From positions 11,404,689 through 11,468,688 of the forward strand of contig BTRK01000002.1 of NCBI GenBank assembly GCA_036245805.1: DNA of 64,000 nucleotides, written 5' to 3'. Both the position numbers and the translations under genes were made by a program. Position 1 is the first letter of the stretch, and every line of letters begins with the position of its first letter. The stretch is from Pristionchus mayeri (Eukaryota > Nematoda > Chromadorea > Rhabditida > Neodiplogasteridae). This document shows, one piece after another, positions 10,883 through 21,997 of the stretch. Below the pieces are notes generated by a model. That model searched no databases, had not been told where the DNA came from, and saw nothing but the letters and a program-made list of their open reading frames with translations.

Positions 10883-13800
10883 ATGGACCGATTCGACCCG
10901 AGCTCCATGAGGGAGTCGATGAAGCTCGACTTCGGCGGCGGATCCACACAGGTACCAGAACCCGAATTGGACCCGATCTGAGCTGGTACCGGTACCAGGT
11001 GCCCACACCGACGGCGCCGGCTATGCCTACTGAGAAGGACAGCCTACTCGAGTCGCCCGGTTTTCTCTACCTGCTCAACCAACTCTCCAAGGAGAAGGAC
11101 ACCGCGCAGGATATCCTGCAAAAGAACACATTCAAAGGTATCGAATCTTGGTTCCAGCTGGTCCCTGGTTCCTTGCTCCCGGTCCGGTGATTATAGAATA
11201 TCCAGTAATTACTGAGCCAATACGGAAAATGTCGAACTTGGTTCTAGCTGGCGGTTCTGGTTCCGATTCTCGATTGTAGCCAGGGGCCCGGGGCTTGGTA
11301 CCACCCGGGAGAAATGACCTACCGCGCTTGCTTATGTAGCCTGTCCGACTCCCGCCCCTTCATCATCTTATCCTCGAGCACTCGGGGTCAACGAGGGTTC
11401 ACTGCGGCGGGGCGGATGACTCATGTACATTCACTCAATTCACTCTCGTCCCCTCTTTTGCGCCCCCTTCATTTCCTCTCTGAATCACACCACCACCAAG
11501 TTGCCACCCCGCTCTGACCATGGGTAAGCGCCCCACGTGACCTACCGCCCTACCGTACCCCTGCCTACCGTAACCCGATCCTTGCAGCGCCGCAGTACAA
11601 GTCGGTGCAGCAGCTGCCGACGCCCACTCCGACCAGTTTGCTCTTTCCTGACCAGCCGCCGTCGAACGACCAGCTACAGTACGCCCAGGGCTTCCTCGGT
11701 GAGTCACGAACACTATCAGTCGAGTACTGACTTTATTACTATATACTTGTTTGCGTGTTTTGGCACGGCGCCGGGTTCAGTGAGTACTGATTACGGTCTC
11801 ATTTATTGATTGGGCGAACTGACGGGTGGCTCCTCCAGCTTGCGCAAATAGATAGATCGCGCGCTGGTGCTATGCTTCCTTTTCCCTTTTCCCTGTTGGT
11901 TGAGAACTTGCGGGCCGGAGCCGTCAATCAGCTAGTATCTATCTATCTCTATCGGCGGATCGATCGATTGACGGAATGGCATGTCACGATAGAGTGTTTG
12001 TTGTAGTCTTCTGTGTTGAGAAGAGCGTGGGGGAGATTACCACTTGAACTGTGCGAGCTCTCGAACGAAAAGTTCTGCGTTGAGAAGAGATCTATGGCAT
12101 CGCTGAATCATCGATAATCTATCGCACTTTGCTGTAAACAGAACCATGAACGGTTTCGTATATTTCAACCAAAACTATTCATTCGTATGATCGGCCAATG
12201 GAGGTTAGCTACTGTGTCGAATGATCCAATACAAATTGAATTTCGATATATATCACAATCAATCGATATTCGCAACTATGCAACACTATGCGGGGCACAA
12301 TTTGGGCGATAAATTCAACAAGCGTGCGCCTCTCATTCATCAGTTAGTCACGGGATGAATCACGGTGTGCTGATTCGTCCCCTCTCTCCCCTTTGCGGTC
12401 GGCTTGTAATCATCGCACCAATGGGCTGACAACCAATTTTTAGGGATATTTCGTCGATTAGAGAAGGCGAGAGAGCGTGTGAACTGAAGAGGGCAGAGCC
12501 GGATGTCAGTCACCGCCAATGACTAGCAATTTCGCGCACTATTTGGGTGCCGAAAACGGGCGAGAGAGCACGGGAAATGAAGAGAGCAGGTCCCTCCAGA
12601 GAGAGTACAGAATTGTATGGCGCAAGGAGAAAACACTGGGCTAGGTACCACAACAACAAAAACATGGACATGCAAACACACATGCAAATGGTCCTTTGCT
12701 CGTGAAAATAGTCGCGTTTTCATAAGGGATTCTGATTAGGCAGGGCTTCGAATGAAATGAGTCCCTTTATTCTGCTGACTCTTCTGCGTATCTGATCGGC
12801 TAAACTGAATACCGAATGAAGGAGTCTTTTCTTTCGAAGCCCTAGTATAGAGAGCAATTGACAAATGGGCAAGGCTCTCCTCAATTCGTACGCTCTCTCG
12901 CCAGTCAGATAGCACGAGAGATCAGTCAGCAAGAGGCTATTATCAAGTTTTGTAATGACAAAATCGGCTCTGACAATTACGAAAGTTGGACGCACTAGAT
13001 CTTGATCTATTCGCGAAACTCATCAAATTCGAATTAACTCGACAACAAAAAGTCGCAAAAGAATGGGGGGGGGATAAGAAAATCGTCATCGAAAAAGGAA
13101 CAAAGTAAAATCTTTTCAGATGCGCTCAAAACAGTCCACCAAGCGAACAGTTTCAAGCAGATGCCGCTCAACTCGCCCTCGGTCCTTGACACGGTATGTT
13201 TTTATTGATTAATTGATTAATTATTTAATTACTGATTCACCGTATCTTCACTGTTATTGATTGTAGATCAACACGCTCAAGTTCCTCTCCCCTCAGGCAT
13301 CGCCAGTCACGCAGATTAGGCCCATCTCGTGAGTTATTCCTTGCGTCATCACTAGGAAAGACACGACTCCCTCCAGTCTGCATGCTATCTCACAGTTCTG
13401 TCTTCGAGAACGTGAAACCTAGAGCAAAATTTGCTAAATCATGCCTCATCAGCACCAGGAAATTCCCTTGATATCGCTGCGTCATTAGGTAATTGCGCAG
13501 CTGGAAATGTGCAGGAAATGTTTGCTAAACGTGAAAACATTCTGCAAATGCTCTGCTTTTTCGTATCTTGCAACGAGAGCTAAAGATGGTTTCGCAAGAC
13601 TCTCTTCAAACTGTGTGCTCTCTCACCGGAAATAGAGCACGAAGAATGAGAATTTTTGCTAAAGCATCACCAATGAAAGCTCTACGAATCACCAGGAAGT
13701 AATCAACTGTTTTCACTACATGGGGTGGATCTTTGTGCTAGGATTTCCTCAATCCTGATTATTATTCCGTTCCGAATGCAGATCTCTGGGGGTTCCGCTG

Positions 13801-16800
13801 GTTAGCAATCATCTAGAGTTGAGGGTCTTCGTCTCTTCCTTTTCCACACTCTCTCGCTCTGTCTGGCAGACGAGGGAACGTGTAAGAAAAAGAGAAAGTG
13901 TGCAGATTTGTCTTAATTGTTGTTAGAGCGGGGCTCTCTCTGGGGGGGAAGCAATTGCGCACGGGGAGTAGTAGCCGATTAGTAATAATCGGAGCATGAT
14001 GTTTGATGTGAATCACTGGCAATTTCTCTGAAATTCAGTCAGAATTTCTACCCGGACTCCTGATTCAGGGGTTTAGTATTCTTTCAACTTCTTCTCTTGC
14101 ATAATCACTAGACTTTCAAAAACAGCTATCCGACTATTTGTTTAAGATGCCAACCATCCCTCAAAGTTCTCAGTTCATTCGCTCAAAAGAGTGATATATT
14201 TGCATTTTAAGCAAATATTTGGATAGCTGTTTTAGTCTAGTCATCACTGGTACATCCAAACTAATACAGCAGGAAATGCATGTGATCCCTTAACGCCCAC
14301 ATAAATGATGCTCTGAATGAGATGTTTTCGAATAAATTCTAGGAAACTCTCTTACATGTGCCATTCATGCATATCAGGGGGGAATAACGGCACTATTATT
14401 CCCCTAGAGATGCTTAGTCACGAGACCGGCCGATTTCGTGTAGAGACTTCATCTCCAGACGAGTAGAGAGGGGGAGAAATGAGGGATATTGCTGTTGATA
14501 TCGGATTTCATACGCCGAAACTCGACTGTAGTCTCAGAGATCGAACGCGATGCATCATAACACGGAGATAGTCAGGGTGTGTTTGGAGGTTGAGCAAGGA
14601 ATCGGGAATTACTGACTACCAAATCGCACAAAAAACCGCAATTTTTTTCGAGGGTAAATGAAACGGAAAGCCGAAAAATTGGTCACGCTTGCATTAGAGC
14701 AGGGAATATTTTCTCAATGAGAGCTCTTTCAAATCTCTGAAAGAAAGGAAATGACACAAGAGAAGGAAGGCGAAACATATCCGAATCTCCTCGCCGATTA
14801 TGACAATTTGAGCAGATATGTTTCACCTTCTGCCCAAGAATGGTTGCACAGGAAACAACTCAGTAAGCTAGTTGCAAAGCATATTAAAAACAAAATAATC
14901 AATAAATTGGAAAAATGAGATGTCATGAATAAAAATAGATATTTGTATATTTCAGAGATTTCGATGCTCTTCTGAACGCGATGAATCGACGCGAGAAGGA
15001 GGCCGAGTCGAGCAGAGACAGCGGAGGTGAGCGAGAAGGGAGAGATCACAGAGCAAAGATCAGAGATAAGAGAAAATGACAACTTCTTCACTTCCAAAAA
15101 ATGACAAAAGTCGAGCAGCAAATCGGCATGAGAGAAGAATTTGAAATACCAACGATAGCCGAATATACTTCCAAATACATACAAGTGAAACTGGTGTCGA
15201 TCCTAGGTTCGAGTGCACCCGATCAGCAACTGGATGCTTCAAACGAAAAAAATCCACGTCTATCTAGTTTACTCCATCCAAGAGGCTTCATATGCAATTA
15301 TACTCCCCAATCTACGCGCTCTCTCAGCGCGCTGAATGGCGAGAGATAAGGCAGAATGAAGAGACCATTTCTTGAGTTGTCCTGCAGATGTGGGGTAGTT
15401 CATCAAGGCGGTTGCTAGTTAGCACGACGGAAGCTTTTTTTTGTTCCAGGTGCTTCTTGTGAATATTAAACGGCCAATTAGAAACATAAATATTTCCATG
15501 TTCTCCGGAACGGGAGCATTGACAAGACATCACTCTTCACGGCACTACGTCGGATGAGAACTATGACGTCATGCCGCCTTTGATATATCAATTTCGACAT
15601 GACGTCATACATAGTTCTCATCCCGCCTAGTGCCCTCTTCACTATATGCGCTCTCTTACCCTCTCTTGCAAGAGAAACCGCACAATGAAGATGGTCATTT
15701 TCTTGCAATATTTTATTTTTTTCAAATTTCTTCTCCTTTGTCTTCTGCATCCCATTGTAAGAGGCTGAATACAAGGACAGGATTTTCACAGTAAATTGAT
15801 GCGCATCAATTTACTGTGAAAAGCCTTTTGAAATCCCGAGCAGAGCCGGTTGTTAGAAAAGAGAACAAACGGGAATTTCAAAATAACGAAGTAGTATAAC
15901 AAATCTGACTCACTCTATGTAGCCTGAAAGAGTATGCATAAAATGTTATCCCATTGTTGTCAACTATTTTAAGCCACTCAATTGATGTTCGTTGGTACAA
16001 AATAAAGTCGTTGTTTTGAAATTTGATGCGCTACACATGGTTGTAAAAATATTAACACTGAAAGTAGACAAAGATTAAGGTAAAACCAGAAAAAATGACT
16101 GCACGATCTCCATCAAATTCTAATTTCCTTTCAGCCTCCACGTCTTCTCCTCCGCGACCCGCGCCGCCCGCACCCAGCATCTCAGCGGCCTCTGCAGCAG
16201 CCGCAGCTGTTGCATCTGCTGCAGCCCAGCAGCGGCTGCAGCAGGCGCAGCAGCCTCCGCAGCCGCCTGCGATGCCCTTCTACAGCGCTGCTGCAGCAGC
16301 CGCCGCAGCATCGGGCACCAGCTCGGTGCCGCCGCCGAGTGTCGGGCCCTCGGTGAGCAACGGATGATTATATTTTTTACACATTGATTGACTATGCTTT
16401 TTTTTCCACATTGACTGACATTGCCTATTCAATCATTTCAAGATTTCTTATGCGAAACGTGAAGCATATTCCGAATTCTCTGTGATATGAAAAACAATGA
16501 ACTTCCGAACTTCTTCTATTATCTACTTCCGCAGAAAACTTAGAAAAAATGTGCACACTTTAAAAAAAACTAGTCCAGGATTTGAGTGCGATTTGTGTGC
16601 ACGTCACGTTTCGTAGGCGACGTTTCCCATTTCACGTGCTCCCTCTGATCGGCGAGAGAGCATGCATAACGAGGAGAGTGTCAACACTCTCCCGTCGGTT
16701 AGACAGCGAGCGAGAGAGCACGGGATAATGAGAGAACCAGAGCATAGTACAGCGCACTCGGCACTAGCTCGTATGAGAACTATTACGTCATGCCGCCATT

Positions 16801-19800
16801 GATATATCAAAGGTGAAGTGACGTCATAGTTCTCATCCGAACTAGTGTAGCGCACTCCCGTGATCCGCCGCATGATCCCTTAGAGTGGTCGTTTGTTTTT
16901 CCCAATTACTCAGCCAATTAGGCAGCTCGTTAGCAGGATTTTCCCGCAGTCTCTGCACTTTGCAGCAGACAAAACATCACTCTCTTCATTCTGCGTGCTC
17001 TCTCGCCGGCTAGAGTGCCGAGAGAGCACGCAGAATGAAGAGAGCCGTTTCCGGCAAATCCACCCTAGGACTGAAGAGCGAGTCCACTTGAGCGATCACC
17101 CTCACTTTGACCACAATTCAAGAGCAAGAGTCGTTGAGAGGGCGTTAGTACGAATTGACGTGAAAATGCCAGATTTTGAGGGAAACTAACACACCAAATG
17201 CATATTTTTTTAGGAAACGTCGCTGAACAATTCATCTGATGAGGACTCGGAATCAGATTCTGATTCGAGATCGAAAGGCGCGGGATCGGCGCCGCCCAGG
17301 AGTCGATCGACAGTGAAGAAAGAGTGCGTTTCGAATTCATTTTCGAAATCACAAAATTTGGACTTATGTTTCAACTTGGCTACGTGAAACCATCATCACA
17401 AGGGAATCTGATCTCTCGTACGATTGGAAGATAATCACACTACAATAACCCCTACAGTAATCCGCATATCGATCGCTGTCCTGACTTTCAAACTGCCCCT
17501 GCGTGCTCTCTTCCCCTTCTCCCTCCCTCTCCCTGCACCCTTTCAGCCGCACATGACTCATATAACAGTTTGACATTTCGCTCCGGGGGGAAGGGAAGGA
17601 TCGGTATCGATCGATAACTTGTGATCGCCCCCCGAGATAACGCCTATCAGCTGCTTTACGGTTCTCAAGAGCCGCGGATTAGCCGAGGTGCAACTCGTGA
17701 TTGATCCTCTATTTGTTGGCTATAGATTGTGATATCTGCTAGTCAAACACACACACACACACGCACACCTTTCCTCTTCCTGGGGCCTCGCCTCTAAAGG
17801 AAGAGAAGAAAGCTTAGTCATCACACCTTTCGTCCCCCCTCTCCTATCGCCCCACCCTTTTCCTCCTCCATTCTCCTCTTCCTTCAAACACCCCCCACTA
17901 GTACAGTCCCTCTCCCGCCTGATCACTGGCTATTCCCACGACTTCTCCTACCTTTCCGACACGCCCGACAGCTCCAGAATGCACGCCACAGCCCACCACT
18001 TCGTCCACGGGTAACGTGACCTACCTACCATAATCATAAACCTCTCCCCCTTCTACCCATTCAAAACTGTTGATTTATCGCAACTTTTCGAGTGGATGCG
18101 CGAGTGAGTTGGGTGAAAACGCCCGCGTTGACTCGCATGACTGCCCGTCTCTCTCCCTTTCTCCACAGCAACAAGCCTGCTCCTCCCCCATTGTTTGATT
18201 CTAGCCTCCTTCCCCCCCTCTCGTCGCACCTCTTGCTAGTACACATCCGCATGGGGGCTGTGCACTTTTCGAACTTGCGCAGGCCGCCGCATCTGGCTAA
18301 TCCCTCTTTTCGAGCCTTTTCGCCCTCGATCTCCACTGTTTCGTCATTTTCCTACCCTTTCCCTCACTCTTCCATCGCGCCCCCCCCCCCCACTCAGCCA
18401 AACACATACATCGACATGTGACAGGTTGATTGATCTCTGTGCGCGAACTCTACCCAATCATATCGGTTTCGAAAAGGGGTCGGAGCTTGCCGTAGGTCAT
18501 CGTTTGTGCACCTTGCGTGTGTCTGTGTTGTTGGGACCAGCTGGGTAGGATGAGTCATCGCCCGTTGTATTTCATTCACTCACCAGTCTCACCCTCTCTT
18601 TACCATTTGCGCTGCCATCTACCTAGAATTTCTTCCCCTCATACTCTGATTCAGCCAATATTGGTCCAAAACCCTCCTTTTCCACTGCTAGATTCGTTAC
18701 TAACAAGATTGGTGTACGTTATTAGTAGCCGCAAAACCGGCCAACTCTGGAGAAACTGGCCGATTTCGCAAGCTGTTTGCCCTTTTGCCCACTTTTCCTC
18801 TCCGCGCTCTCCCCTCTTCACTCGCTCACTCGTTTCGAAAGTCGTTTTCTTGACCATTCCAATGTTTGTAAAGGCTGTAAAGTCTTCCCCATCCGATCGC
18901 CCCGGCGCGCCCATTTCCCTCCACTCGTCTCTTCCTTTTTTCCTCCCTCTCTCTGCTTCTCTTCACCCTCTCTGATCTCCCTTATCTCTCGCCTGCCTTT
19001 GATCCCCGAATGCGTAAACTATGAACGGACAAAGTCATCGTTCGCCCTGCACTGTTGCTGTCGAGTTAACCTCTCGCAATCGATCAATAAAATACTTGGA
19101 CATTTCACACCTCTTTAACAATCACACGAAAAATCACTAGATGTTGTTTTAAATTGTGATATTTATTTTCGAAATGACTAATGTAATTCACTTCCAGTAT
19201 CTCTGGTATGGACGACCAGGAGGCGAAGAAGCTAGAGCGAAAGCGACTCAGGAACCGCCAAGCCGCGACCAAGTGAGTTGATCTTTGATCTTTGATGCAC
19301 GGCATGAACTGATTGATCTTTAATCTTTGCACTCTGATTGTGATAACCCTTCCACATTTCACAAATGTGATCCAAACGATACTGAACGATGCGTGAACTG
19401 TCCGATCTTTGCTCCCACCAGTACTTATTTCATTATCGCCCTGTGATCGAAATCGTGAATGAATGAAGAAACGCAATTTCGCCTCTGTGTGCTCACTGTT
19501 TACCTGGTCCAGCTCCAAACTTTCTGAAATTGTGCAGAGCAAACAGTGACTTTTCCGTGGGAGGAGTGAGTGTTCTCTGATCTACCTGTGATTTGGTCTC
19601 TTTCTGATTACCAAATACTGTTTGATTGAACCATTGTGACTCCATTCAGACTGCAAAATATCTTTGATCTCTCTTTTGGGATGCTAATACTAATCTATGT
19701 GCTTGCTAAAACAAACGAGCCAAGAAGTCTTTTTACTCTTTATGGATGTTCGGCTGTTAGAAGTCTTTCTAGTTTGATCACTGCTTTCTCTAGTTTAATC

Positions 19801-20228
19801 TTTGTTCTAGTTTGATGTTTGAACTCTGCAGGTGTCGTCAGAAGAAGCTTGCGCGCATATCCGAGCTCGAGCAGCAGGTGAACCAGGAGAAGGAGCACGC
19901 GAAGCAGCTCGACTACAACCTCGACATGCTCAGAAAGCAGGTCTGATCTTTGGTGTCTGTAGTTTGATCTTTGCAGTCTGATCTCTCTGAATTTTATCTT
20001 TACCTATTCTTATAGATTTGGAGCCAAATATTTGCATTAAGATCGCAAGTTACCGAGATAGAGAGGAATTTAATGCATCACAATCACAATCTAAACTCTT
20101 TCTGAGGCTTTGTGGGGTTTTTGGAGCCTGGTCTTTGACCTTTCCATTCTGATCCTTGATCTCTGCAGGTTCGCAGTCTCGAGCAGGCCATCCAGGTGCA
20201 CGCTGGTTCCGGCTGCCAACTGCACTAG
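10883..20228 (+). CDS. jun-1: AP-1 bZIP transcription factor Jun, twelve exons
   Basis: Exons are 10883-10951, 10999-11137, 11588-11698, 13120-13193, 13267-13328, 14956-15026, 16135-16352, 17214-17312, 17907-18010, 19198-19272, 19832-19940 and 20169-20228, giving 396 aa in frame. The last three encode the bZIP: basic region KKLERKRLRNRQAATKCRQK, the leucine zipper, then HAGSGCQLH. The end closely matches the HVNSGCQL motif of animal Jun, which makes this Jun rather than Fos or ATF. The middle is low in complexity: Pro/Ala/Gln-rich exon 7 (poly-Ala and Gln runs) and an acidic Ser/Asp stretch in exon 8, both typical of activation regions. The donor of exon 8 is uncertain (ACA/GTGAAG is used because it keeps the frame). 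Introns 5-7 hold several palindromic repeats. Jun binds TRE/CRE sites as a dimer in the nucleus. Confidence 0.9.
11417..11423 (+). promoter_or_regulatory. AP-1 site TGACTCA before the alternative jun start
   Basis: A consensus TRE lies 97 bp before the ATG at 11520 that could open a shorter Jun isoform. Its spacing suits a proximal internal promoter. Confidence 0.45.
11520..11523 (+). other. jun-1: Possible alternative first coding exon of jun (ATGG)
   Basis: ATGG is followed at once by a strong donor, GTAAGC. It ends in phase 1, exactly the phase needed to join the acceptor at 11587. The splice would give M-A-P-Q-Y-K-S and on, dropping the 69 residues encoded by exons 1-2. The 5' side is pyrimidine-rich with an AP-1 site nearby. 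The fit could be chance. Confidence 0.45.
13829..13900. repeat. Palindromic repeat in jun intron 5, CTCTCTCGC family
   Basis: TCTTCCTTTTCCACACTCTC and the complement of its arm (GTGTAAGAAAAAGAGAAAG) flank a loop with TGTCTGGCAGACG. The same loop occurs in array copies near 35040 and 37280. Confidence 0.7.
14103..14240. repeat. MITE-like inverted repeat in jun intron 5
   Basis: ACTAGAC-AAAACAGCTATCC on the left is answered by GGATAGCTGTTTT-GTCTAGT on the right, about 130 bp apart, with a second inner pair (ACTATTTG / CAAATATT). No coding capacity. A different family from the other palindromes. Confidence 0.75.
15540..15634. repeat. CRE-bearing palindromic MITE, jun intron 6
   Basis: The arms GGCACTACGTCGGATGAGAA and TTCTCATCCCGCCTAGTGCC flank two perfect TGACGTCA sites (15564-15571 and 15600-15607) and a central TGATATATCA. 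The same family recurs at 16760, 34286, 38906 and 48975. Confidence 0.9.
15783..15822. repeat. Perfect 40-bp palindrome, no spacer
   Basis: The half TTTTCACAGTAAATTGATGC is followed directly by its exact reverse complement. It lies in jun intron 6. Confidence 0.95.
16760..16850. repeat. CRE-bearing palindromic MITE, jun intron 7
   Basis: A second intronic copy of the family at 15540. The right arm keeps a perfect TGACGTCA (16819-16826); the left one has decayed to TTACGTCA. Confidence 0.88.
16979..17044. repeat. Palindromic repeat, CTCTCTCGC family (near-perfect copy)
   Basis: ACTCTCTTCATTCTGCGTGC on the left and GCACGCAGAATGAAGAGAG on the right are near-exact complements with CTCTCTCGCC/CGAGAGAG inside. 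This is the cleanest copy of the family and serves as its reference. Confidence 0.92.
17552..17558 (+). promoter_or_regulatory. Intronic AP-1 site TGACTCA in jun
   Basis: A consensus TRE lies in intron 8. Further consensus sites occur at 15906-15912 (intron 6) and 18551-18557 (TGAGTCA, intron 9). Any of them may be chance. Confidence 0.35.
17744..17768. repeat. (CA)n microsatellite in jun intron 8
   Basis: A run of CA dinucleotides with one G interruption near its end. Confidence 0.9.
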
Positions 20229-20517
20229 ATTATCGATTTATCGAACAGTACCAGCTACAGTAACCACAGGCAGCTACCGTACCCCCAACGAGCATTCCCG
20301 CCTCTCCTCGCCCACTCAAAAGAGACACATATTTCTTATAAAAACATCAGTTCGCGATCTCTTCCCTTAGCTCTCCTGCACACACCTCATCACCTCAGTT
20401 TGTCCATCTTAATCACGAGTCTGACCTACCCGTCCCAGGTCAACTCGAATACCGTAGTTTGTACAGTTGTAGACCGCGTGATTTCCGTCAGTTCTGGTAT
20501 AGCTCTAATTCTCGGCG

Positions 20518-20586
20518 CTCTCTCCGATCCGCGTACTCTCTCGTTCTGCCGTGCAGGCGAGAGAGCATGCAAATCGGAGAGAGTCT
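20518..20586. repeat. Palindromic repeat, CTCTCTCGC family
   Basis: CTCTCTCCGATCCGCGTACT and the matching GCATGCAAATCGGAGAGAG arm enclose CTCTCGTTCTGCCGTGCAGG. Confidence 0.8.
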
Positions 20587-20692
20587 CTCTAGTTCTCACA
20601 TCGTTAGCCTTTCCGTGCGTTCCCCTCTGGTTCTTCCCTACTTGTATCACATCTCTCTCTCCATTTTCTCCTTGTGTGTTTTATTTCCCAGC

Positions 20693-20698
20693 AATAAA
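20693..20698 (+). terminator. Candidate polyadenylation signal AATAAA for jun
   Basis: The signal lies 465 bp after the jun stop on the same strand, within a block that recurs in the array. It is the first AATAAA I noticed after the jun stop apart from one inside the 20229-20400 flank that I could not confirm. Confidence 0.4.
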
Positions 20699-21870
20699 CA
20701 GTTGTTTTGAGAATTGCATGTTCTGACAAAACATGCCTCAGTGGAGAAACGGTAAATATGGAATCTCAACAACAACAAATTCAAATCGTTAATTTTTGAT
20801 TATCGAAGCAAAATCGAAGCGGTATTGCCATTTCGCTGTCCGATTGATTTAGGGTACAACTTGAAACATATCCGAGAGAGAATGGCAAAAGACAATTGAT
20901 TGACCTAACTCGGTCATTAGACTGGCTGAGTGGAATTCGAGTGCTTACTGACTCCCTTTTCACTGCGTCACGCGTGCTCTTCATCATATTACTAAGGAGA
21001 CACGCAAGTACGGAGGAATCGTCTGACTCTCTCCAAATCACACACTCTCTTGTCGATCAGAGTGGGCGAGAGGGTATGCTATGGAGATAGCGAGACCATT
21101 GATCCAAGTACGACAATGAATCGTGAGGATTGCTTCACAAGGTGGTTACTCCCGTTATTCTGCGTGCATTATCACCAGTCTGAAAGGCGATTGAGAATGA
21201 AGAATTATAATAAATGTCACATCCTAATGTGGTACACCGGAGAAACGGCACGTGGTCCACGCCTAGAACATCCAAATATTCAGTTTTTGATTATAGAAAA
21301 ACACATGTAACCTCGATTGCCATCTCGCTCTTCGCTTGGTTTAGGAGCCGTATGTAAATCATATCCGCAACAGGATGAAAAACGAGTTATCCAAATTTAT
21401 TTCTTTATGCGTATTGTCGGTCTGAGAAGAACAGTGCTCACTGAGTCCCTTATCACTCCATCACTAATGCACTTCATCACATGACACAGGGTACGCATAG
21501 TAGCCACAATGAATCCGAAAGATTGTTTCACATGATGATTGCACTCTTCATTTTGGGTACTTTCACACCTTTCTTACAGGCAACATAGCCAACAGACGAC
21601 GCCTTGCCAACCACTGAAAACTCCCTCCGTGCAATTATTGTTTTGGCTATAAAATGCGACATGGTTCCATGGTTGGATGTTTGTTCTCTGCTCAACTTTT
21701 ATATCTTGACAGCAATGGGGGATCCTCAAGAACGAGACAATGAAGATGATCATCCTGCAAATTCTTCGCATTCCACGGGTTTCTTATCGCAAAGACAGTG
21801 AACAGAAAGGATCATTCCTCATCGATACAATCCTACTAAGCACTAAAAATAGACCGAAATCAAATTTCCA

Positions 21871-21997
21871 AGGTCCGCCCCCGGATGCGACTAGATAACA
21901 GGAAAAATAACCAGTACAATTTATCATTCCGCGCTTATCTCACTTCCGCTCTTCTGATATAAATCAGAATGCCTCTCAACATTCTCGACATCGCACT
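21871..21997 (+). promoter_or_regulatory. Array promoter module, unit 1
   Basis: The conserved block starts with GGTCCGCCCCCGGATGCGA. It has TAGATAAC, TTATCA, CTTATCTCACTTCCG and the TATA-like GATATAAA about 45 bp before the start codon. Three GATA-factor core sites within about 70 bp are shared with units 2-7. Confidence 0.7.

Larger units (their letters stand above)
20229..21870. other. jun 3' region and left edge of the tandem array
   Basis: After the jun stop there is a CTCTCTCGC-family palindrome (20518-20586). From about 20634 follows a block seen again at 49518 and partly near 24180 and 29290. It contains AATAAA at 20693-20698, which may serve jun as a poly(A) signal. Then comes the upstream module of the array, which carries a conserved CCGATTG-TTTAG segment, and another palindrome at 21021-21095. 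No coding exon is seen. Confidence 0.6.

Noticed and set aside
16120..16311. Minus-strand Gln/Leu/Ala-rich frame inside jun
   Set aside because: Antisense shadow of the Ala/Gln-rich exon 7 of jun.
18061..18421. Overlapping frames on both strands in jun intron 9
   Set aside because: Biased Pro/Ser/Arg composition from CT-rich intron DNA; no homology or splice support.
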